Positions 55,401 to 64,000 of a stretch of DNA of 64,000 nucleotides are shown piece by piece (positions within the stretch are counted from its first letter, which is position 1; each line of letters starts with the position of its first letter). The translations under genes and the position numbers were made by a program. The notes below the pieces were generated by a model that searched no databases, was not told where the DNA came from, and saw only the letters and a list, made by a program, of their open reading frames with translations. Source of the stretch: Aradus depressus (taxonomy: Eukaryota; Arthropoda; Insecta; Hemiptera; Aradidae). The DNA is taken from NCBI GenBank assembly GCA_963662175.1, contig OY759215.1, positions 47,261,213 to 47,325,212 on the forward strand, written 5' to 3'.

Positions 55401-55994
55401 GGTAATGTTAAGTTTGAGAAATTCCTTGCAGCTCTGAATTGCACTGCACGTATTTATTTATTTTTCTTGAATGATAGTAAAATCTTGTGGAAGGAGATAT
55501 GTCAAATGAAACAAAAGTTTGACTTCCACTATTCATTTTATAAATCACTACTGTCTCTTCCTCAGCGGTAAATTTGCAATATAAATAAAGAGTTTTAAAA
55601 TATAAAATCTGAGGCATCAGGAAACAGACCCGTCTAGTGTCTTATAGAAGGGAGGGGGGGTTCCAAAGGTACACTCTACTTACGTATAATATTCAGACAT
55701 TCACTCACAACAAATAATATATACCCCAAATTTTAGAAAGATTTCAGAATCAGAAAATTCTAATGTATAGATCCCAATGATCTGATAATAAAAAAAAATA
55801 AATCATTGAAAAAAAAAATATATATATATATATATATTTATATGCATCTAAGTCATCTGATAATAAAATCAGTTAAAATGTAAAACTAAATAAATGAAAA
55901 TATTATAAATTCTACAACCAAGTACCAAATAATAAAACCAGCTTGAATAAATAAATAAAAACACTTAACTCGATTACTGTCTAACATCATAATA
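55401..55994. other. Unassigned AT-rich stretch
   Basis: Contains a short (TA)n at 55.82 kb. No credible gene; the overlapping 60- and 69-codon frames lie on opposite strands. Confidence 0.4.
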
Positions 55995-55997
55995 TTA

Positions 55998-56180
55998 TCT
56001 CTATAGTGTAGGGCTTTGGTCGCGAGGTCCCACCATGGTTGCGGGTTCGAATCTCAACCGGGTTTTATTACATACATAGAACTCCCTCCCGTGGCCATGG
56101 ATGTTGTGTACCTATTATATAACCAAATAACACCATTATAAAGGCATGGCTAGTATCCATCGTAAATTTGACCCAAAAAA
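55998..56180 (+). repeat. Possible second tRNA-related SINE
   Basis: Has a B-box-like 'gcgggttcgaatctcaacc' about 35 bases after 'tagtgtagggctttggtcg', which could be a decayed A box. A body of about 110 bp unlike the main SINE family follows. Only one copy is visible and no TSD was found. Confidence 0.35.
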
Positions 56181-56914
56181 ATATTAATAATTCTCCAATA
56201 TATAGATACAAATGATCTGTGTATAAAATAAGTATATGAATACGTCAAAGTCATCTGATAAAAAATGAAAATATTGTTAATTAAAACGTTATGAACTAGT
56301 AAATAGTTACAATGATATATTACAACTCTATGGAGTTGTCTACTGTCTACTATAATAATATTTCTAATTACGAAGTACTACTGAAGATGACACAATAGTT
56401 TTGAGGATGGGTTTTGGTTCCTAAAATAAATTATGGGAAGACAAACTCTTGTCTCATTGGATATTTATTTTTCTTTCAACCCTATCATATTTTAAATTAA
56501 TGATAAAAGCATTTGGTAGCTGAGGCTAGTGATGCTTGGGGATGATCCTTGGGTTAATGTACTTTAATAGAGAGAGTCAGTGCTAAGGAGTGGTACCTGT
56601 TTTACGGTGCCTTGAAGGTCCATCACCCAGCCTCCAGCCTCCAGTCTCGTTAAGTGTGGGAGGCTGCGGTGAGCTCATTGATGACACTTCTGACCATGAA
56701 CGGTAAACTAAACACTATCATAATCACAACATAACCAACTATCAATAGAATCATGGAGTCAGTGGTCCGGATTATAGGAATATATGAATGAACAAGTAGT
56801 GGACCATACACGCACCCTTCTTAGTCGCTGTCGTGTGCTTTAATGGGCCCTAACATCAACGAAAAAGCGTTCATGGACATGAACCTGGTCAACCATCCTG
56901 CTGACTTACTGCCC
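56181..56914. other. Unassigned stretch
   Basis: Mixed composition from 56.50 to 56.90 kb with no family match. A decayed CTGAAGATGA phrase at 56.39 kb may be another Penelope-like terminus. Confidence 0.35.
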
Positions 56915-57085
56915 AACTACGAAGTATAGGGGAAGTTATATAATTCATCAGAAATTCGATGTTGAGTTTTCTGGAGAAAAATAAAAAATTCTGTCTGTAT
57001 GTGTCGTGAACACGATAACTCCCAGTAGAATAAAAATATCTAAACCTTACTCGTGTATCCAGAACCCCTAAATCTGGGTAATCAC
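56915..57085 (+). repeat. RepA 5'-end fragment
   Basis: 'aactacgaagtataggggaa' through 'gttgagttttctggag' and one module start 'aactcccagtagaataaaa'. Confidence 0.7.
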
Positions 57086-57261
57086 TTGAGCATTCGTCCC
57101 GAATGAGCATGACGTTCGGGGGTGGAGAGGCGAACGGTTGTCCTCATCATCATGCTTTCTGAGAAAACAATATTAAAAACTTATTTTAAAAAGTAAATGA
57201 ATAAATAAAATAAAACTGTCCAATAAAAAATATTAAAACTATTCAATAATTAACAATTTAA

Positions 57262-57318
57262 TATTTCATGGATGGGGACGGATACGTTATTCCTGTTTCC
57301 CGACTGAGTCACAACTGT
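57262..57318 (-). repeat. RepE short repeat, copy 3
   Basis: Minus strand 'gttgtgactcagtcgggaaa', 'caggaataacgtatccgtcc' and 'ccatccatgaaatat'. Confidence 0.6.
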
Positions 57319-57874
57319 TATCTATGTTATTTATTCTTCATTCACTTTTTAAATTGTTGATTCACCCCCTGACCAGAGCAAGAAACCAAGATAAAATTGG
57401 ATGTGGGTAATTTAATTCTAAAAGCACAGAAACCACAGCGTGCATTTGCTGCTGCTGCGCTTTGCATTTTTGCTGCTCATGTAAAGTATTACAGTCATGT
57501 AAAGTATTATTATTAGTCAGTGGTTACCTCAGGGGGAGCTTCTAGAGGTCCGAGTCTCCCAAATTAATAACAAAAAGTCTGCAACGCTAACCACGGAAAC
57601 TGCGGGTTGTGCCCCCGGGAGTCTATATCCCCCACCCTCATAGCCTAACTTTGTCCCCCCCCTGCTCAAAATCCTGGCTACGCCCCTGTAGAAATATATA
57701 TAAATTCTTGGAAGGATTTAATAAATAGAAAATGAAAGAGGAGCAATAAGGAAGGAAGAAAACTGAAAATTACGTAAATATAGTAAAGAATGGCTCACGA
57801 TTTTAAATAAAATGAATTACTTTAGTAATTGAAACGTGATACAGATTTTCTTTTCTTTTCTTTTTTTTTTTACT
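57319..57874. other. Unassigned, TE-like phrase
   Basis: 57.50-57.69 kb contains C-runs and 'tggctacgcccctg', as at 5.76 kb, suggesting a shared but undefined repeat. Confidence 0.4.
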
Positions 57875-58805
57875 TTCTTGTAGCTTTAGTATAAAGGAGT
57901 GTTGTAATCGTGTTAAAGTCTGAGATCCAGTTTTCAACGGAATTTCACCTTTCGAGGTCCCCTGCACTCTTGAACATTTACATGATGATCTCTGACCTAT
58001 ATATTCGAAATATGAAATGTAGATTTTACTTGTGCTAACTTAGATTTTGCCTTATATCGGACGAAAATTAGATCACTTTACTTTAGGACTTACTTAGTGC
58101 TTATTTCGTAAGATATAGTTTATATTACCGATTTCATCAAAAATCTCTACAAATAAAGGTTGTAGAGAATCCTAAAAGGCACATTTTATATATAATAACA
58201 TTTTTCTATTGGTGACCCGGTTTGGGGATGACCGTCCTGAAATTTTGTTTTAAAACACATTTTTTTAGACTTCGGCTTGATTTATGCGAGAACGGTTAGT
58301 CCTTTTGAAACGTTTAACTCCAAAAATGTTCCTAATTAAATTTTCTAACGAAATTGTATTCTGATATTTGAGATAGCAGCAATATGATCAAAGTAATTGT
58401 GCCTCAAATAAATTAAAATAACAATATTTCTAGGAAATGTTCAAATTGTAACGCAAAGCAATGAATCAAAAATATGGTTTTATTATTGATAGTTTTTTTA
58501 TTGAAAATGATAAAAAATATATATATGAGGTGGCCATTATAGGGCTATACCAACCACTTTTTTACAGATCTCCCTCACATCTCCCCCTTCTACCTCTGAA
58601 ATTTATTTAAAACTTTTTAAATAATCACTATCAGAATTACGGTTTACAATCAAACAAAGAAAATTGCTGACCCCAACACATCACTTTTATATACACAGTA
58701 TTGCCAATATGAAGTGAATTTGCGATGGAAGAGGGAGAAGGAGCAAGATTTGTATAATAGCGGTTGGTATAAGAAAAGCTGTAATGACATCACTTTCTTT
58801 TTTCT
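57875..58805 (+). repeat. RepB copy, internally shortened
   Basis: 'tactttcttgtagctttagt' to 'ggttggtataagaaaagctg' and 'aatgacatcact'. The inner foldback arms lie at about 58.53-58.60 and 58.72-58.79 kb. The minus 115-codon frame crosses its end and is spurious. Confidence 0.8.
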
Positions 58806-59550
58806 TAAAATTATTTATTCTGTGTCTCACAGTAATATTGTTGCCTTTAAGCCATTTCGTGAACTGGTAACTATGTCCGTGTAATTGGAGTGACCTGCTG
58901 TTAGCCTGACGGTCACCTTGGAGCCCATCGTACATGCTCCAATGTAGCAAAATTAGTTTGTACAACTCCACACAAAGAACGAAAAAAAAAAAAGAAAATA
59001 GATGTTGACATCCCTCTGCGATTATCCGGTCCAATAACTTTTACATTGATGCAATATTGGACGTAATTCAATGTTCACTGATTCTATCGTAAGGGAACTA
59101 ACCGATTTATCAATAGATTAACACCCTCAAAAAAACCTATAGTTTTTTTTTTTAGTAACCTACTTTTTCGTTGTGTGTGTTATTAGCGGCCATACTTACA
59201 TATTCGTTGATAAACCAGGCGTTCCAGGAAAATTAGTTCAGCAATTATTTAGAGTAAAATGAAGCATATCGCTGTCCGAAAAACCTACGATATTACCGAC
59301 CCCTGATCCATAAGCTACAATTTCATCCCTGATTATTTTGTTTGTTAAAAAATATGTCAGAGCATCAGAAATTTAAATCTATTTATTTAACAGTTAAAAA
59401 ATAATAAATGCCTTATAGTTTTGTAATTTAACATTCTAATATTTAGATACAAATGATCTGAGAGTAGAAAAAAATGAAAAATACATGAATACATAAAAAT
59501 CATCTGATAACAAAATGCACCAGTTAAAATATAAAAATACATAATTAAAA
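58806..59550. other. Unassigned AT-rich stretch
   Basis: Nothing recognised. Confidence 0.4.
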
Positions 59551-59580
59551 GGCCGGGCATGAGTCACAATAACTAACTAT
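59551..59580 (+). repeat. SINE 3'-tip fragment
   Basis: Only 'ggccgggcatgagtcacaat' and 'aactaacta' remain. It matches the second tail class. Confidence 0.6.
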
Positions 59581-60169
59581 AATATAAAATAACCTAAATA
59601 TAAAATAATAATAAATAAATAACTAAAGTTATTACATTTATGACAATTCCACGTCATTTCACCCCCTCGATTTTCTGGCTGATGAATTTGACTTTCTTTT
59701 TAAATGAACTATGTCTGTGCATAGATTGAAAAAAAATTGTAATGTGCGTTCTATAGTTATTGAGTGTATGGACGATGGGTCAATAAGAATTCATTATGGA
59801 CATCGTTATATTGACCCATATAAATTATAAGTAGGAGAAACGTAACAGTACAGGTCCCTGGATGGACCAAACCTGGATGTTTGATGAATGAATGGAGACA
59901 GTGTGTTCCAGTTTAAACCAAAAGGAAGTGAACGTTGATGACATGGTATGCATCAGATTCTATGTGGTCAGGAAATTAACCAGGCCACGATCCTAGTAAC
60001 AATAGACACTGCTCCAATCATTGTCTACGTTGGTGTGTATCTTGGGCGTAAGGCATATTGCGAACAAGAGCTGAATAACAAATTGTATAGTATCCCAGTC
60101 ATTCATAAAGTAGAATAGAATAGAAATATACTGAATTATGTTAGTACAACATGTCACATGAGGTTTCAT
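59581..60169. other. Unassigned stretch with small inverted repeat
   Basis: 'atgggtcaata' (about 59.77 kb) and 'tattgacccat' (about 59.81 kb) form an 11-bp-arm hairpin. The rest is not recognised. Confidence 0.4.
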
Positions 60170-60672
60170 CTTGGCTGAAATGGATGAGATGGCTTAACAC
60201 AACCGTCGTTGTAATGTATCTAACAAAAATTTCATACATAAATTCAAACATATTTATATATGTTATGGACGACTCCTAATAATCAGCGAAAGGGAAAGGA
60301 GGACTCAACTCTAAAACTCCAATAACTGAAAGTAATGAATAAATCGGAAAGAAAATGTATGTTAAAATTCAAAACCACTCGGCACTAAGCGAATTTCAGC
60401 CAAATCAATAGATAATTTTCAGAAGGAGAGTCAAAATTTAGTTTAATTTGCGCATCTTGACAATGATTCACCGCAGAATTCGTCGAAGGGAAGAGGGGGA
60501 TCAAAGAAGGGAGTTCGACTCAAAAATCCTAATAACTGCCGATGTAATGAATATATGGACACAAATGTTGGTATAAGTATTCAGAAGTCAAATATTGATT
60601 TTTAAAACAGTCAATTGGTCTTTGAAGGGAGAACGAAAACGTAATTGATCAATTCGTACTCTTCCGGAAGTG
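60170..60672 (+). repeat. RepA degraded copy
   Basis: Modules at 60.20, 60.32 and 60.53 kb, and 'aaacgtaattgatcaattcg' near the end. The 3' hairpin is replaced by RepD, which starts about 60.67 kb. Confidence 0.65.
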
Positions 60673-61080
60673 TTTTATAGACGACGACATTTCAGGAAGT
60701 CCCTTTATCAGACCACAGTGTGCGAAATATAGAAAAGAGAAAAAAAAAAAAAATAACAATAACGAATATTAAAAAAATATAAATTAATAAAAAATAAATA
60801 TAAAATAAGAAAAATAAATAATAAAAATACATAAAAGAATAAACCAAGAGAAATAAAATAATTAGTATATAAGTAAGTAATAAAACAATGATTAAGGAGG
60901 ATTTCTTTGGAGGAACTACGCCAAATAAAAATTGAAAGCTATGTATCAAATAATGTTTTTTAATATAAAACACAACTATTTTATTATTTTTGAACAAGAA
61001 GAAAAAAAAAATCCATTACTGAATAACGGTTTCCTCTAACGTAAACATTTTTAGTTGAAGTTTAAATTATTAGTTAAATT
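60673..61080 (-). repeat. RepD copy 3
   Basis: Minus-strand CTGATAA, short hairpin and GAAAT (60690-60711), a long A-rich tract, 'ggaggaactac' and 'gaataacggtttcctctaac'. The best full-length comparison for the 31.57-kb copy. The 101-codon minus frame is Phe/Leu/Ile/Tyr-rich translation of the A-rich tract and is not a protein. Confidence 0.65.
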
Positions 61081-61525
61081 TATTTATTAAGTAGATCCGC
61101 CACTAGTCTTGTCCACTTTGAGGACCTAGCCATTCGTGTTATAGTTAATTGGTATATTTTCGACACCTTTAATTAGTATAATCGGTATGTTGTGGAGATG
61201 GGTCAACTGGTCAGCTGTTTTGAAAGTGAGTGTGGAGTGGAGGCCGGTAGAGGTCATTAAATACATTCCGCTTCTTTATGTAAGCTGACGAGCAGGGGTT
61301 GGTTTCGCAACATTCCCTCTGTCTTGCTCCAAGATTAACATCTTGCAGGATGTAACGCTAACTTCCCCCCACCCCTCCATCTCACATAATTCACACATTT
61401 CATTTTAAAAAATATATATATATATAAACACATGTGTTTGACAAGACTTCTTTAAATTTGGTTATTTTAATTCCCCTCATGAAAACTTCAAAGATTTGAA
61501 AATAAGGTTCTCAGTTTGGCAGTAA
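61081..61525. other. Unassigned stretch
   Basis: 61.19-61.36 kb has mixed composition and includes 'gtgagtgtgg', a possible 5' splice site, but no reading frame supports an exon. A short (TA)n lies at 61.41 kb. Confidence 0.35.
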
Positions 61526-61717
61526 CCGCACCCTGGCTCATCCGGAACACGAATTCGTCGAGAAACCGGTCTTTCAGATATTGCAGACCTTGAGAAAAAT
61601 CACCACGTCTTACCACAAGGGGTAACTTTGGTATCGGGTGCTGAATTTTATCAATTGGGCCAACCAACCCAAAACAGAAGGCTAAAACCTCGCCTTTACC
61701 AGGACACTTTACACTGA
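61526..61717 (+). CDS. Orphan 63-codon open frame, exon or pseudogene fragment
   Basis: Open from just after TAA (61523-61525) to TGA (61715-61717), with no ATG start. The translation is balanced and protein-like: IRRETGLSDIADLEKN, then VLPQGVTLVSGAEFYQLGQP and a basic end with RLKPRLY. Composition is unlike its AT-rich surroundings. A 3' splice site is conceivable at 'ggtctttcag' (about 61.58 kb), which would leave a terminal coding piece of about 45 codons. I recognise no family and see no polyadenylation signal close by. It could be a terminal exon, a retrocopy fragment or a TE piece. Confidence 0.3.
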   Translation, partial: PHPGSSGTRIRRETGLSDIADLEKNHHVLPQGVTLVSGAEFYQLGQPTQNRRLKPRLYQDTLH

Positions 61718-61814
61718 ACTATTTATTATAATTTATATATTTTTTTTTGCTGTGTAGAGTGTTTCGTGCACTGGGAACAGAAATTAAGATTGATTTTTCT
61801 TCAACCCCGTATAA

Positions 61815-61882
61815 AAATACTAAGGGAATTTCGATCTTGCGATCTTAAGCTCAGTAGGTAAACTAGCTATGAGCTATCTTAC
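61815..61882 (-). repeat. SINE tRNA-like head fragment
   Basis: Minus strand 'agatagctcatagctagttt', 'cctactgagcttaagatcgc' and a B-box remnant. Most similar to the head of the 11.02-kb copy. Confidence 0.55.
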
Positions 61883-61884
61883 TT

Positions 61885-62510
61885 TAAGTTCTCTCATAAT
61901 TACTTACTCTTGTCACAGTATCTCCCGTCTGTCCAAGAATAATGAGGCGAAGAATATTCCCTTTATGAAGGCCACATGATGCTATCCCCAAATAATTATA
62001 TTTAAAAGTTAAATAAAAAAATATCCCAGGATCAGAGCTTGTGGCACTCCTGCCATAACCTCTTACAGTATCCTGTTTAAATGCATTTAGTGTCAATATA
62101 GTTTATGAATGTTGTAAATAAGTCATTATCAACGAGAGAATTGAGCAGTTACGTATATTATCGCATGGCCTTTCCGAGTAATCCCCCACGCGTCTAGACA
62201 CTCAGTACACCCGTGTCGTAACTTGATTCTTTACTCTGTATGTGTTCTTCTGAAATAACTCTTTATTGAAATCTTTAAACTAAGTGAAAGCTAGTTACTG
62301 AATAGATCGGAGTTCTGTGTCTGCTGGAAGAGGTCGCACATTCTGACGACATTGTGTATTTCCTTATACGTGCAGTGAGCTATTCTTTCAGTTAAGTTTC
62401 ATAACTCTTATGATATTTTAAGTTCTTAAACGGATAATTTAGTAAATGTCACCCCCATGTTACCTACTTTTATCATTGAGGCAAATTTTCTTTTAGGATT
62501 CATATTTTGC
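61885..62510. other. Unassigned stretch
   Basis: No repeat family seen. More mixed composition than the flanks, which leaves room for undetected host sequence. Confidence 0.35.
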
Positions 62511-62512
62511 TT

Positions 62513-62547
62513 TTATTAATTTATTTTATTGTATTTTTCAGGTAAGT
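62513..62547 (+). promoter_or_regulatory. Candidate recursive (ratchet) splice site
   Basis: 'ttattaattt' (branch-point-like), then T-rich 'ttattttattgtatttttca', CAG at 62539-62541 and immediately GTAAGT at 62542-62547. Same strand and same design as the site at 13.66 kb, 48.9 kb upstream. No repeat family overlaps it. Confidence 0.6.
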
Positions 62548-63372
62548 GGAGATGTCTCTACTAAGAAAAAAAATCTACAAAATGGTATACATTTTAAAAA
62601 TTATTCTAAATTTTAATGTATCTAATAAATTATGTTATGACTAAATGTTTACTACTTAGCCTTAAAACTTCAATTTGAGCGGGGGCAGGAAAATGAAAAT
62701 GCTACTAGGTTGACCTGATTTTTAAAGCCGGTGTTGAAGAAGCTTTTTTTTTTTTTTTTAAGTAAAATGTTTATTAACACATTTTTTTAAACTATTTGTA
62801 AGAAACGTTATTTGAAAATATTATATACTGAGTTGAACTATTTTTCAGGAGGGAGAAGCGTGGGGTTACTTTGAAAACAGGTTATTTTGATGTTTACTTA
62901 ACAGGTTATTTGTCATTATTCGGTGACCGTTCAGGTCTCACTTCTCAGGTGAACTTCTCCACGAAGCGGGTATGATAGATGTCGCCGTTAAATAAAATTC
63001 AAAATCTTTCACAAATGGACTGAGCACATCGTTGCTCTGTTTCAGATTCCATCATGTTTCTTTCGAAATATTTCTACGAAATAATTCTTAATTGAGCACA
63101 ATTATATCTATTATTATTTGGAAAGATTTAAAATTGTTTTTATGTTATATTGCCGGTTTAGCAAGAATAATTATACTAGAAAGAAGTTTGATGGACTGAG
63201 GATGAGCTGCTGGGTGGAACGTTAAAGTTTTCAATTACACCAGCCAGTCTCTCTGTGTCCGTTGCAACAGAGGTGTTAACTTCAATGTAGTTTATAGTCG
63301 AATTGTGTGTTGAAAGTCACTGTTAAATATAGCTAATCCACCATGTCCCAGTCACCAAAAGAAGATCTTGGG
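62548..63372. other. Unassigned stretch
   Basis: AT-rich with a T-run at 62.75 kb. 'actgaggatgagctgctggg' followed by 'tggaacg' at 63.20 kb may be another worn hammerhead-like terminus. No gene. Confidence 0.35.
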
Positions 63373-63590
63373 AGGGCGCCGATAGCTCAGAGTAGCGTTC
63401 TTCGGATGGGGCGTTAAGCGATGGCCTCGAGCCTGTACGATGTCAGTTACTCGTTAAAGACCCCTGCCCTTGATGAATAAACCTGGATAGGCAACATTTA
63501 GGACTCCCACAGGGGAATCGAGCTCATGTCTACTGAGTAGTAGGCGACCTCGTTGTTAAAGCCCGGGCATGAGTCAAAATGAATGAACTA
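63373..63590 (+). repeat. SINE with deleted tRNA half
   Basis: Starts 'gggcgccgatagctcag' then jumps straight to 'cgttcttcggatggggcg', losing the B box and about 100 bp. The body continues to 'aaagcccgggcatgagtca'. Confidence 0.85.
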
Positions 63591-63656
63591 ACAGAAGCTC
63601 TTTTCGTCCTGAACCTGTGAAAGGACCCTATTTGCTTCATTTCTACAATTTGGAGT

Positions 63657-64000
63657 TTTACTTCCCCAGCTATATAGGGGAAGTTATTGTAGGTCAGAAA
63701 TTGTATTTTTCTTGCCTGCTAATTTCTAAAATTAAAAACAAAAAGTATGTTTGTCTGTGAACAGGATAACATTCGATAGAATGGATGTATCCACACAGAA
63801 TTTAGGATGAGGATTCAGAAGCTCCTATATAAGTGAATTATTGATTATTAGCACAAGCCTTTAGTTTTAGAGGGAAAACGAAAACTAAACTTTATATTTA
63901 AGTGTAAAACTCCACAAGGACGACTACCATTTTTCAAGGAAATCGACCGAAGAGGAGGGGGCTCGGGTGGTTTCCCCTGGTCCTCTACAGCTCCCCGATA
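63657..64000 (+). repeat. RepA copy, cut by window end
   Basis: Begins 'ttacttccccagctatatag' with 'gggaagttattgtagg'. It carries the 'gtctgtgaacaggataac' block and modules near 63.77 and 63.90 kb. Confidence 0.75.

Noticed and set aside
60692..60997. 101-codon hydrophobic minus frame resembling membrane segments
   Set aside because: Antisense of the RepD A-rich tract.
61526..61717. Resemblance of 'VLPQGVTLVSG' to the insect Osiris family
   Set aside because: Only a few residues agree and no cysteine pair or other family mark is present. Too weak to name.

Overview
This window looks like eukaryotic, probably insect, non-coding DNA. It is AT-rich and has no long open reading frame. It is packed with decayed transposable elements: tRNA-derived SINEs, LINE tails of several types, hAT- and pogo-like DNA elements, foldback elements and AT-rich repeats. 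The SINE 3' tails are (AACCT)n, the same unit as the C-strand of the common insect telomere repeat TTAGG. I did not identify the species. I find no confident host coding exon, so the window is best read as gene desert or as the inside of one or more very long introns.

Layout. 0-7 kb: an AT-rich repeat (RepD), several copies of the dominant 'ACTTCCCC' repeat (RepA), a LINE tail at 1.5 kb and a long (TA)n tract at 6.3-6.6 kb. 7-9.4 kb: a full SINE, a LINE remnant, and a foldback of about 1 kb with a second SINE inserted in one arm. 10-20 kb: RepA and RepB copies, three SINEs, a 74-bp perfect palindrome at 15.4 kb, an RTE-like LINE nested in RepA at 16.1-16.75 kb, and two inverted copies of a short basic-protein element at 11.9 and 18.95 kb. 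20-31 kb: long RepB copies, a split transposon-like reading frame at 24.1 kb, and a 742-bp hAT derivative at 29.6-30.3 kb with an intact BED zinc-finger ORF. 31-39 kb: AT-rich DNA, two sister pogo-like MITEs (34.5 and 38.3 kb), RepA mosaics, and a GC-richer stretch at 37.05-37.34 kb that may be a promoter and untranslated first exon. 39-53 kb: SINEs, RepA, RepB, two further foldbacks (42.7 and 50.6 kb) and a Jockey-like LINE tail (48.8 kb). 53-64 kb: a minisatellite, RepB, RepD, a 63-codon orphan frame at 61.5 kb, and more SINE and RepA.

The two observations most worth following are these. (1) Two + strand 'ratchet' sites, polypyrimidine-CAG|GTAAGT, at 13.66 and 62.54 kb look like zero-length exons used for recursive splicing of a very long intron. 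(2) Foldback and Penelope-like repeat families, otherwise unlike each other, share a hammerhead-like CTGANGA-hairpin-GAAA core, often as mirror-image pairs.

Nothing here forms an operon or pathway. The 'system' is the insertion history: SINE into foldback, SINE into RepB, LINE into RepA. Boundaries of decayed repeats are approximate, to about 10-30 bp, unless a target-site duplication (TSD) is given.
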